29,693 nucleotides of DNA from Caecitellus pseudoparvulus (lineage: Eukaryota; Bigyra: Bicosoecida): NCBI GenBank assembly GCA_965644315.1, contig CBFFRQ010000099.1:1-29693 (forward strand), in the 5' to 3' direction. Below, piece by piece: positions 10,301-20,000 of the stretch. The notes under the pieces are model-generated. The model did not search any database and was not told the origin of the DNA. It was given only the letters and a program-made list of their open reading frames with translations. The position numbers and the translations under genes are program-made. Positions within the stretch are counted from its first letter, which is position 1, and the number at the start of each line of letters is the position of its first letter.

Positions 10301-10935
10301 CTACGCAGTGACAACCCACGCTATGAAGAGCTCCGTCGGCTTTCGTCCGTAGCGAGTGCTCGTGTCGCCCCAGACAGCGTCCTTGGCTCCCTCCGCCACG
10401 ATGTCCCCTGTCGCAAGGCAAGCCTGATGAACAACTGCTCGAGCTCCACCCAGACCCACGAGCTCCCTACAACCGCGATAAGGACCTTCTCGCATGCTAG
10501 ACGAAGACCAGCTTCATCTCAATGCGCACGTCTACACTTCGACCAATACTCAAGGCAAGAAGCTCCCGAACCACGCCCAAGTGGCCGATGGAGCAGGCCC
10601 AGACAAACCCGAAGTCAAGCCCGCCTGCATCCCCAATACTCGCACCTACAGCATGAAGGCCTGCTCGAGACAAAATCCCCCGCACAGCAGAAAAGCGCCA
10701 CTCTGACATGCCCATCGAGCGTCGAACTCTCTCCGAGCATTTACGCGGCTGCAAGTCTGCTCGTCAGCTAGCCCAAGCAGCTCAAGGACGCCCACATGAC
10801 CGCCATGGCACATCTCCACATGCCAAGCCTCAAATTCCTTCCCATCACTTGCATGCGCGTCCACAGCTCGGCCCCGTCAAAGTGCGAGAAGCTCCCACAA
10901 CACATCCACATGCCAGCCTGAAAGCAGCTTTACAC
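10301..10935 (-). pseudogene. Ankyrin-repeat gene relic (copy B)
   Basis: Scattered minus-strand frames carry pieces of the 38-residue ankyrin repeat seen intact at 27595-29439. They include KAAFRLAC near 10920, DVLWELLAL-stop-RGRAVDAHASDG near 10870, GGHVGVLELLGLADE, RWACQSG, and VWACSIGHLGVVRELLALS near 10570. The family's C-terminal tail is present as AKDAVWGDTSTRYGRK near 10360, close to the 3' end. Frames change several times and a stop interrupts one repeat, so it is a pseudogene. It is more decayed than copy A beside it. Confidence 0.75.
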
Positions 10936-11107
10936 CTGGATCCACCTCTCGCGTGTTCGTCAGCTGCCCGGCCACCATGCAAGCTCAAAAGTGTCACCAA
11001 CATCCCAGGTGTCCATGCTAGCGTGCGGGTCGAATCCTGGTCTCAGGCCCATTGAGGTCTGCTGTGTGCACGTCCACTACGCGCTCTTCTCCCAAAAACG
11101 AGAGTCT

Positions 11108-11788
11108 CTACTCTGCCCGCAGAAGTAACGCAGCTCTGCACCCCTGCCGAGTGCTTGTGCCGTCCCACATGGAATTTTTGCCAGCCTGGACAGCAGCCAG
11201 CCCGGCATCAAGCCTGTCCTGGAGTGGAATGGTGCGGCTGCCAGCCAGCCCCAGCAGCTCTCGCATGACAGCCACATTGCCACCTTGGAAGGCAAAGCAG
11301 AAGGCAACCCCGTTGTACGTGTTCACATTCACAGCCCGCTGCCCAGTCAGAGCTTGGAGTTCTCGCACTATTTCCACATGGCCAAATGCACACGCTTCGC
11401 GGAAGTCAGCCTCAGGCACACCCCTTGGCCCGGCATGCACATCCACTGCCCGGCCACCCTCCAAAGCAAGAAGCTTGTGGACTACTTCTAAGTGACCATT
11501 CTTGCACGCACCCCGGAACCCTCCTTTGGGTCCAAGCCAGTCCCCTGCGTGCACATCCACCGCCTGCGGACCAGTCAGAACCAAGAGTTCACGCACGATG
11601 TCGACGTGACCACGCCCACATGCCTCCTGAAATCAGACCTCTCGCCCACTCAGACCGCCAGCATGCACAATCCCCGCACTGCCACCTGCCAACGCCTGGA
11701 CTCAGCGGACTTTCTGCACCCTTCCGTCTCAACAAGCAGCCAGGAGCTTGGCTTCGCTGCTGCCATCTCCTTGTCCACCTCCCGGCAT
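11108..11788 (-). pseudogene. Ankyrin-repeat gene relic (copy A)
   Basis: A minus-strand relic of a shorter ankyrin gene from the same family as 27595-29439. A start like that of the intact gene (MPGG... versus MPGT...) lies at 11786-11788, followed by LLAAC. A TGA then occurs at about 11729-11731 and another near 11700. Near 11636-11641 there is an extra base (GAGGTCTGATTTC where GAGGCTGATTTC is expected), and near 11628 one base is missing from the FREAC codons. From 11596 to 11108 the frame is open with about three repeats (QAVDVHAGDWLGPKGGF, NGHLEVVHKLLALEGG, FGHVEIVRELQALTG). It ends with the family tail MWDGTSTRQGCR. Two stops and two indels make function unlikely unless introns are hidden there. 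Confidence 0.8.
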
Positions 11789-12457
11789 GAAAGGGCTGCT
11801 CAGGTCAAGCGGTATCATTGGACCTGACGGCATAAAAGAGCCTACATCTCCGAACGGTGCTTGCCATCCCTCCTCTGGCGCTGCTCCATGCGGCTGTCCA
11901 TCCACCGTGGTCCAGCAAGCAGATTCCGCAACTCCGCACGCGCTGCAGCTGTCCAGTCTGCGCTGCAGGCTTAGCTGCAGCGATTCGCCCATACTTGAGT
12001 ACATTCAATCCACCCCTGTCATCCACTTGTGCGACTTTATGCAGGTGTGAATTGCAGTGCACCTCGTGTTTGCGCTGGCGCTGTCACTGCTTCGCCCAGC
12101 TGCTGGCCACGCCAAACACCCACAGCTGGCGCCCCACCCTTCCTGCAAGGCCTGGCGCAGCAGCACACCAGATCCCAACTTTCAACCAAAGCTACTACAC
12201 CACCCCACGCCATCGCCATACTGCACACCTGCTCACGCTCCCCACCAGGCCGGGCAAGCGGCACACTCGAGCCACAGCAAGCAGCTCTGGGAGCTCAGCA
12301 GTCTTAGAACGCCCACCCTGACCCCGTCCACGCACAATGCGCCCAGCAGTCACCTGTGTTCAATGTGCATTGCCTTCACACAGCCCACCAAGTGCACAAG
12401 GTCAGCCGATCCGCACACGAGCTTCGCACCGTAGCCACTGAGCAAACTCGACACACC
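11789..12457. other. Stretch without a recognised gene
   Basis: About 670 nt between the start of ankyrin relic A and the stop of the SPRY/EF-hand gene. It probably includes the 3' UTR of the latter. I see no conserved domain, repeat or RNA gene; the open frames on both strands are low-complexity. Confidence 0.4.
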
Positions 12458-15400
12458 TCAGTCTTTGGGCTGCAGGTTCTTGATGGCGTCAGTGATGCGC
12501 TGCTTGAGCGCAGTGGCCTTTTCCCTGAGCTGCTTCGCCACTTGAGAGGGGTCCGTTCCTGCCGCCAGGCCCAGGCCGCCGGCTAGCGGCATGGCGGAGT
12601 TGACCACTGCGCCAAAGGTGCTGCCGCCCGACATGGCCTGCACGCCCAGCAGGATGAAGACGAGCATGATGACGAGCAAGACCACGAGCACCATGAGGCT
12701 GTACAGCAAAACGTCCCACGAGAGGCCCATGGCTGAGAGGGCTGCTTCGGTGATTTCCCGCAGCAGGATGTGGATGCCCGCCTTGAACTCCTGGCGGTCC
12801 AGCACGTTGTCCGACTCGATGACGTCCAGCGACGCGAAGATGCGCTTGGCCCGCTCGTTGGTCAGGGGCAGCGATGCGTTGGCAGTGAAGTCCACGAACT
12901 CGTCGAAGGAGATGCCGCCGCCGTCCGTGTCAAAGGCGTCGTACAGCAGGTCGATGGCTTGGTCTGATAGGCGCCCGTTGACGAGGGGCAGGGAGGCGAA
13001 CTTGTTGGCGAGCTTGGTCTTGGCGCCCGCCACGACGCTGTCCATGGCCGCCTTGGCCTTGTCCTTCGCAGCGTCCAGGGCCACCTTGGCCGCTGCAGTT
13101 GCCGCAGCGGTGGCGGCAGAGGCAGCTGCGCCGGGCGATGAGGTGTCGACTCCAGCCCGTTGTAGCTGCTCCACGAGGCCTGTGATGGTGTTGATGATGG
13201 TCTCCAGGCGGTCCTTGTTGAAGCCGCCGAACTGCAGGGCCAGCTTGCGCACACCCGAGATGTCCCTGCGCGACAAGGACAGGATGGCGTCCACGATGGC
13301 CAGGGCGCCGTGCTGCTCCACCGGCACCACGCTCTCCAGCAGCTGCATGATGTGCTCCTGCCGCTTCCCCAGCTCCTCCGCCACCGCCTTGCTCACTGCC
13401 AGCGCCTTCTTGGCAGAGCTGCCGCTGGTGGAGCCCGCTGCAGACACGGCCGCCGCAGCTGCCGCGCCACTCTGCCCTGCCGCCTGTGCGCGGGACGCGA
13501 CAGAGGCAGCTGAGCCAATGACGGACTCAGCCTGTGACGCAGCGGCATTGGAGACGTCTTCCAGGGCACGCAGGCGGGCCTGCATAAGTGCGATGAAGTG
13601 CTGGATGACGCCGAGGGCAGCCACGAGCTTGGGCTCGTTCTGCACCAGCGCCTGCACGAAGACGGGGATGGTGGTGAGGAGCTCACCAGGATTCCCGCGC
13701 AGGAGGATGCCGCCCAGCGTGACGGCCCGGAACTTGGGATCGCGCAGGCGCTTGACGAAGATCTCGTCGCCACTGCCCTGCGACAGGAAGTCCGTCACCA
13801 TGCCCAGGGATGAGAGGGCGCCCTGTGCCTGGGAAATGCCGCCTGAAATGGCCCCTGCCGCACTGCCCACAGCCCCCAGAGCAGAGTCCCGCGCACCCAT
13901 GATGTCTGCACTGAGCAGGGGGGACAAGTTGGCGCCGCCCACCATGCTGCTGGCGGCGTCCTGCGCCTGGCCTGCCGCTGCACTAGCAGACGCACTCAGC
14001 GCAGCCAGAGGCGCTGCGACAGACGTCGCGATGCCATGTGAGACTTGTGACGCGGCGAACTTGACCACCGCCATTGAGGCCTGTGCAGCCTGCGACACCT
14101 GCCCCTTGCGGGACCGGGCCGCCTTCCCTGACGTGTCGCGCTGCAGGACCGCCCGCACCTTGTCCACTGGCCCCAGCAGGCCCATGGCAGACTCGATGGA
14201 GGATGGAGACACGCTCTGCAGTAGCTTCACTTCTTCGAAGCTGGTCAGTCCAGGGGGCAGCTCGTGGCCTCCGTGGGACACATCCCTGACGCGCTGCACG
14301 ATGGCCTCGGCGGCCGGCTTGGGCAGGCGTCGCAGCAGGACGCGGATGAGGGAGTTCCGGATGCTTTCGTTGTGCAGCAGAGTGAGCTGCACGGTGTTTT
14401 GTGTCAGCATGACGCGGGGAATGCCAAGGATGCGGCAGAGGCCCGTCGCAACGTCGCCCTGCATGAGGGAGAAGAAGCCGATGAGGACGCGGTCCACCTC
14501 TGGCAGGACAAAGGCCGGGTTGGCGCCCCACACAGCCCTGGACAACAAGCGCACAGAAGCACCCTTCACGCCAAAGTACTTCTCCATCGTGCGGTTGGAC
14601 ATGCCTCGCAGAGACTGCAGTGGGTGCAAGCCCACCCCCACACTCCACCGCTGTGCCGCCTGCAGCACAGGCAACACTTGGTCCAGCAACCAAGGCCGAC
14701 GGGTGGTCTCTTCGTCCCCGCGGTCGCCAGAGGATGCTGCCACAGCTGCGAGGGCAGGGCCGGCAGCACATGCCACGGGGAGAATGCGCAGCAGTTCCTC
14801 AGCAGGCGGCAAACGCCCTGTCACGAACTTCAGGATGGTGCTGAGCACACGGGCTGTGGCACGCACAGGCTTGGCCTCACCGCCGACATCGTCGTCCTCC
14901 TCCCTGCAGAAGGGGATGTTGCTGAAGCGCGCAGACTCCACACGCGTCAGCAGCTTCAGAGCCCTGTCCAGGTCAATGCAGGCGCTGTCCCGCGTCAAGT
15001 CCAGGCCTGCCTCGGCGGAAGCGCGGGCAAGGTCGTCGCGGACAGCCAGAGACTTAACAGCTGCCGCGGCATCGTGGGAGGACAGAGTGCTCATCTCGTC
15101 TTCATCGATCATCAGTTGCACCGTCGCAGAGCTGCTGCGAGCATCGCCCACCAGGCGGTGGAACTGGTTCGTGTGTTCCTCCTGCTTCTTGGCGAACTTG
15201 TCGCTCATCTCCGCCTCCACGAACACGTCCAGGCGGTCTCGCTGCGAGTACAGGTCAGACACGAACGCCATCTGCATGCGCATGGCATCATGCACGGGCA
15301 GGTTGGCGCCGTTCACTGCCTCCACCATGTCCAGGCGCAGCTCCTCAGCCACGGCCTGGGACGTGAGCAACTCCCCGATGGGACGGTAACCTGCCATGGC

Positions 15401-16414
15401 CCGCGCGTTCATGTGCTTCATCTGGGCGCGGTGCACGTGGAAGCGGCAGTGGAACTTGCCCCGCATGACGCTGATGGAAAAGGCGGGGTAGATGGGCATG
15501 CCTTGCAGGTCCAGGTTCTTGAATGCGACGCCCATGGGCGCGTCGAAGTTCCCGTTCAGACCGAAGGTCATGGTGCGCTTATCGTAGTCCACGGCGCAGC
15601 TGATGATGCCACCGTTCTCCCACTCGCTGCCAAAGGAGCCGTCATCTCCGCCATTCCACTTCTTCCGACGCTGGCCGTCCCAGGCCCACGAGTTGGGGTC
15701 GTCGCCAACGCCATTGTTGCGCTTGGTCGTGAAGGCGTTGTTCACCCAGCCCACCTGCAAGTACCGGTCTCGCCCAGAGAACATCTGCAGCTCGTAGTAG
15801 TACCTTCCCGACGTCACCGCCGCGCCTGGGATGGCCACTGTGGGGAACGTGGACGCTTTGCTGGTGTTCAGCGACAGCCGCACACGGCCACTGCTGTCCC
15901 CCATGAACAGCCCATCGATGCCGAGGATCTGGTACTTCCGCCTACCTGACACCATGGGCAGGGGGCGTGTTGGTCCACCAGCGTTGAACTCGGGCGCGTA
16001 CTTGCTCTGCAGCACCTTGCGGCTCTCGCTGCCCGCATACCGCAGCGCGTCGTCACTGTCGTCCATGACTGCAAAGTCAAAGTAGTCCTCCGCCTCTGCC
16101 ACCTGATCGCCGCCCTTGGGCGACATGGCTGAGCCGCGTCGAGGGTGTCCCTTGGAATCTGGCGAGCCGAAGCCCTTCTTCTTGCTCTGCCCTGTCAGCA
16201 GCCGCATCGTGCTCATCTTCAGCATGGCGTCCTCCTTGTGTTCAACCAGGTCATCATCGTCCTCACCAGGGTTGCCGCTGGAGGAGAGGCGGCTGGGGGA
16301 TCCGCCCTGGGCTGGTTTGGCTTGCTCACTGCCAGGTTTCTGCTTCTCTTCCGCTTCAAATCCGCCTGGTCTGTCCGACCCGACGCAGGGGTGGGCAAAG
16401 GAGGCGGCGCCTTG
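12458..16414 (-). CDS. SPRY/EF-hand protein with a C-terminal membrane anchor (3' part of a split gene)
   Basis: A long intronless minus-strand frame. Numbered from the ATG at 16423, it encodes 1321 residues. Residues 20-160 are charged and disordered. About 203-330 is a SPRY domain (GRYYYELQMF, YLQVGWVNN, WAWDGQRRKKWNG, ISCAVDYDKRTMTFGLNG), a beta-sandwich used for protein binding. A long helical, Ala-rich middle follows. About 1152-1233 holds two EF-hand-like units (DTDGGGISFDE and DVIESDNVLDRQE). About 1238-1261 is one strong transmembrane helix (LYSLMVLVVLLVIMLVFILLG), followed by a 58-residue basic tail. This suggests a calcium-responsive protein held in an inner membrane; the role is inferred. 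The ATG at 16421-16423 lies inside a transposon end, so the coding sequence proper begins at 16414. The 5' part of the gene is probably 21437-22103. If the truncated form is made at all, M67 or M70 (near 16225) is an alternative start. Confidence 0.8.
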   Translation of the reverse strand, partial: QGAASFAHPCVGSDRPGGFEAEEKQKPGSEQAKPAQGGSPSRLSSSGNPGEDDDDLVEHKEDAMLKMSTMRLLTGQSKKKGFGSPDSKGHPRRGSAMSPKGGDQVAEAEDYFDFAVMDDSDDALRYAGSESRKVLQSKYAPEFNAGGPTRPLPMVSGRRKYQILGIDGLFMGDSSGRVRLSLNTSKASTFPTVAIPGAAVTSGRYYYELQMFSGRDRYLQVGWVNNAFTTKRNNGVGDDPNSWAWDGQRRKKWNGGDDGSFGSEWENGGIISCAVDYDKRTMTFGLNGNFDAPMGVAFKNLDLQGMPIYPAFSISVMRGKFHCRFHVHRAQMKHMNARAMAGYRPIGELLTSQAVAEELRLDMVEAVNGANLPVHDAMRMQMAFVSDLYSQRDRLDVFVEAEMSDKFAKKQEEHTNQFHRLVGDARSSSATVQLMIDEDEMSTLSSHDAAAAVKSLAVRDDLARASAEAGLDLTRDSACIDLDRALKLLTRVESARFSNIPFCREEDDDVGGEAKPVRATARVLSTILKFVTGRLPPAEELLRILPVACAAGPALAAVAASSGDRGDEETTRRPWLLDQVLPVLQAAQRWSVGVGLHPLQSLRGMSNRTMEKYFGVKGASVRLLSRAVWGANPAFVLPEVDRVLIGFFSLMQGDVATGLCRILGIPRVMLTQNTVQLTLLHNESIRNSLIRVLLRRLPKPAAEAIVQRVRDVSHGGHELPPGLTSFEEVKLLQSVSPSSIESAMGLLGPVDKVRAVLQRDTSGKAARSRKGQVSQAAQASMAVVKFAASQVSHGIATSVAAPLAALSASASAAAGQAQDAASSMVGGANLSPLLSADIMGARDSALGAVGSAAGAISGGISQAQGALSSLGMVTDFLSQGSGDEIFVKRLRDPKFRAVTLGGILLRGNPGELLTTIPVFVQALVQNEPKLVAALGVIQHFIALMQARLRALEDVSNAAASQAESVIGSAASVASRAQAAGQSGAAAAAAVSAAGSTSGSSAKKALAVSKAVAEELGKRQEHIMQLLESVVPVEQHGALAIVDAILSLSRRDISGVRKLALQFGGFNKDRLETIINTITGLVEQLQRAGVDTSSPGAAASAATAAATAAAKVALDAAKDKAKAAMDSVVAGAKTKLANKFASLPLVNGRLSDQAIDLLYDAFDTDGGGISFDEFVDFTANASLPLTNERAKRIFASLDVIESDNVLDRQEFKAGIHILLREITEAALSAMGLSWDVLLYSLMVLVVLLVIMLVFILLGVQAMSGGSTFGAVVNSAMPLAGGLGLAAGTDPSQVAKQLREKATALKQRITDAIKNLQPKD
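16404..16414 (+). repeat. Target-site duplication, left copy (11 bp)
   Basis: GCGGCGCCTTG occurs here and again at 21437-21447 in the same orientation, just outside the two terminal inverted repeats. An 11-bp duplication is in the range known for Mutator-like elements (about 8-11 bp). Confidence 0.75.
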
Positions 16415-16419
16415 CGTGT

Positions 16420-16448
16420 GCATGGGAATATACTGGAAATGGGCAAAA
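16420..16448 (+). repeat. Terminal inverted repeat, left
   Basis: The core is AATATACTGGAAATGGGC plus AAAA. With GCATGG and one variable base in front it pairs with 21406-21434 in reverse complement; the only mismatch is at the seventh base (G here, C in the other copy). The minus-strand ATG at 16421-16423 falls in it. Confidence 0.85.
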
Positions 16449-17083
16449 TTGGTGCGGTGCCCAATGATCGTGTGCGCGAATGAGGCACATTGCAGTGGTT
16501 CGTGCGAACCTCAGACGCAAGTCCAGGGGCGCGCAGGGGGCCTCACAGAGCCAGTAGCCTCGCTGCGTTTCAAGTGTGTTGAGTGCTGGTCGCGGCGACC
16601 TGCACCATCGCTGAAATCCATCACAGGCAAGTCCGCATCGTAACACTTCGTGACTCGGCTTGGAGACGGCGACAAGGTGTTTCTATGGCTTTGCAACGCT
16701 CCATGGAGATAATGCCCCAACAGGAGACGAAATTTCCAAAAAATTGTGCTGCATACAATCCTAATAGATTTATGGAAGTGTTCCTGTCCAAAGCGTGCCC
16801 GTGGGTTGTCTCTCTCCCGCCAGAGAGCGCTGCACAGTGCGGGTGTGGTGTTTCGCTTTGCTTCACCACGCCAATCCACGAGGCCTGCGGTATCTCTGCA
16901 TTGGGCTGCACTTTACCGGCTCTGAACAGTTGAGAGGTCCGTTACATGAAGGTAGTCTGATGAAACGTTGAATTATTCTGCAAGTCTCTCAGACCACGCG
17001 GCTAGCCTCGTGGTCCTGGCTGGCCTGTGGGTCGATGAAACTCCCTTCACCCAACCGGAGAGCCGGTGGCCCTGCTCCAGCCC
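16449..17083. other. Non-coding left part of the transposon (3' of the transposase)
   Basis: About 635 nt between the left inverted repeat and the transposase stop codon. It should contain the transposase 3' UTR and end-binding sites. The piece next to the terminal repeat (near 16448-16465) has a short ATTGG/CCAAT self-complementary pair. I see no gene. Confidence 0.5.
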
Positions 17084-20000
17084 TCAGCGGCGTGCACGCT
17101 TGGCTCTCGGGGGGCTGAGACCATGGTGCCTAACTCGCTTCTCCCGCTGGACAAACTGCTCTTCTTCTCGCTGCACCTTGCTGGCCACTCGCTCGACCTG
17201 GGCGACAGTGGCGTGAGCAGCGGAGGCGATGCGGGACGCCGCTGTGTTGGGGCTGTACCTGGCAGTCTTGGCCTCTTGCGTCTCCTTCTCCTCCCTGAGC
17301 AGTCGGCGAATGTCTTCCTCAATCTCTGGCGTGACGGACGAGCTGGCCTTGTGGTACAGGGGCAGGCCAGAGGCCTTGGCTTCCTCGAACGTGGTAGGCG
17401 CAGGCGCATCCGGGCAGCTCTGCAAGGCTGCTGTCAGGGTACCTCGAGCAAAGCCACCTACATCACCAGTCAGTACAGAGCAAAACTCTAGAGTGGCCGC
17501 AACGTCTTGAGACTTGCTGCGTGTCTTTTCCTGCCGGCATTCATCGCTCGCATACTTGGACAGCAGCTTGGCAGCAGTGGCCTGGTTCTTCTCCAGCCAG
17601 TACAACGTCAGGTTCATCTCGGCAACATCCAGGCGAGTGGATGTGCCTGCTGACACCATGTGCCGCATGCCTGAGTGCAAGCTCTCATTGCCCCCGGTGG
17701 TGGTGGCGCCGTGCACCGCGTCACGCCCATCCAGCAAGCCTTGAATCCCCACATCGTTCTGCAATGACGCCTTCACCCGAGCGCGAGTGGCGGGGAAGGA
17801 GGACTTGGGATCCAGGATGCCGCGTGTGATGCGGCCTTGCACGGCGGTGCCTGCGCCACCTCGCGATTGAGGCGCCCACACCTGGCGAAACAGGCTTGCA
17901 GTGCGCTCCAGTGCCGCCGAGGCCTGCTTGTGAGTGCAGGGCCCAATGTGGAGAGGAAGGATGGGCACCCCACTCGGATGCAGCCCAGCCTGAGTTGGTG
18001 TGAAGTGATCTCCTCGGCACCGTCGGAGCAGCATGCCTGCTGAAGTGGCACACACAGCTGCCAAGGCGAGGGGGGCGAGCTTGCGAAGCCTTGCGGCAGC
18101 CCCAACTGCACGCCCTGGCCCATACAGGGCCCACCCATAGGCTGTGAGGAATTCTCGGACTTGTGTCTTTTGGGAGTCTGACAGGGACTTGCGTTGCAAG
18201 ATGCAGCAGGCGCAGTCGATGAAGGCCTGGATGTCGGCAGGCTCGGCAGAGTTCAAGGCGGCTCGTTGGCGAGCAACGGCATCCTCTGGAAGAAGCAGTT
18301 TGGGAGACACCACGCCCAGTGCAGGTGTTCGGATCCACTCCACTGTGTCGAACCAAAGCCTGGTCATGAGTGGGCCATCCTGGTGCATGCCTTTCTTGGG
18401 AATGGCCTTGGCCACGCGGCTGGCGAAGTGCCACGGGTCCACCGCGAACCGCACTTCGCCTTTCTTCAGCAGTGGGAAGTGCACGTCGATGATTGCCTGC
18501 AGGGCGTGCTGGTGGGCTTTGAGGTTGTCCACTGTGATGACGCTGGGGTGAGACGCCGCCGGGCCGCGCTCCCGCAGGTGTCCCTTCAGCCTGCACAGCA
18601 CTAAGCCCAGGACCCAGGCCAAGTTTGCCGCGCTTTCGTATCCCGTGAACATTGGAGGTTGCAGGATGAAGCCGTACCGGCCCACAACCGTGGCTATGCA
18701 GGGAGCTACTCGCCACCGAGTCCTGCATGTGGCCCGCGTAGCCCGGCCTCCGCTGCCCGCACAGGCTTCCTCCTCTGCACCCTCGTCGCTGTCGCTGTCG
18801 CTGTCGCTGGCGCAGTCACTGCCTTCTTCCCCATCCAGCTCATCTGCAGGCTCTTCCTCGCCCAGCTCGTGCTGTGTGCTTGCTGGTGCAGCTCTGGCCC
18901 TGCGCAGTGGCTGCGGGCCCGCGACGTGCACCCGGGCCGAGGATGCAAAGGTCCAGTCCACGCTGATGGTGTCAGCGAAGCGTGCGAGGGCCTGCAGGTA
19001 CCCCTCCACATGCGGCTTGACAGCGGCATGGTAGATGTGCAGGATGGCATCCCGCAGAGCCTTGCCACTTGTGCTGGATCGCACGTTGCCCACAACATGC
19101 TTTCTGGCTCGGCGCACGGCTTGGGCCAGCGCATATTGCACCTCAGGGCATTCACCAAGAGAGGAGTGCTTCTTGAACAGCTTCTCTTTCCAGGAGTCTA
19201 CCTTGTCCTCGAAGGGCCGCATGAGGTCTCGCCAGAAGGCTTTCTGCACCTTGACCATGCCTTCGCGGCGGTGCGCGACGTAGTTCTCCCACAGACTCGT
19301 AGCAGCAGCCTCGTCCATCAGAATGGTGCCAGCGATTGCGCATGGTATGGAAAGGACCAGCCTGCGGCCCTCCATGCCAGGTGGGGGCGATCCATCTGGG
19401 AGTACGTCCGGGTACAGCTGGTGCTTGACCCTCCAAAAGGATCGCGACCCCACCGTGACAGCAAATCGATGGCTTCTGCAGAGCAGAGTCGCCTTTGTTA
19501 CAGGCTGCACTCCCTTGAATCCGGTGAACAGACACTGCTTCGCGCTGTAGGAGCCATTGGTCGTCCACTTGCACGCGCCGTCGCAGCTGCCTGCCTTGGG
19601 ACAGGTGCCCCATGGCAGCTGCTGCCGCACATCAGTCCAGCCCTTGCTACTCACGGATAAAACTGTGAGTTCGGTGCGCATGGAGGGGTGCGCCATGCTT
19701 CCCTTCAGGTCCGCTTCCATTTGGTCCAGGTCCGCTTGGACCTCTGCGGGGATGGGCCGGTCTCCTACTTGGGCCGGCCTGCCAGCTTGTGCGGCCACCG
19801 CGACTTCGAAGCGCAACCGTGCTGCGGCTGCAGCTGCTTGGTATGCTTCACTGGCTGGCAGGCTGTGGCCGTCTGGGCTCCACGGCACAGTCTTGCTGGG
19901 GCATGGGCCAGGAGGGCGAGGGAGGAAGGATGACTGCTCGCCACAGGCTGGGTGGGTGGCAGCGAGGCCCACTGGCTGGACGTCCAGGGTGACGGGCTGC

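Noticed and set aside
11024-11040. GGGTCGAATCC, similar to a tRNA T-loop / B box
   Set aside because: No matching acceptor, D-arm or anticodon stem can be folded around it, and it lies near the ankyrin relic.
12591-15949. Long plus-strand open frames (932 and 561 codons) opposite the SPRY/EF-hand gene
   Set aside because: They are mirror openings of a GC-rich coding strand: composition is Arg/Ser/Pro/His-rich with no domain, whereas the minus strand shows SPRY, EF-hand and TM features.
18659-19660. 333-codon plus-strand frame opposite the transposase
   Set aside because: No domain or sensible composition; explained as a shadow of the transposase coding strand.
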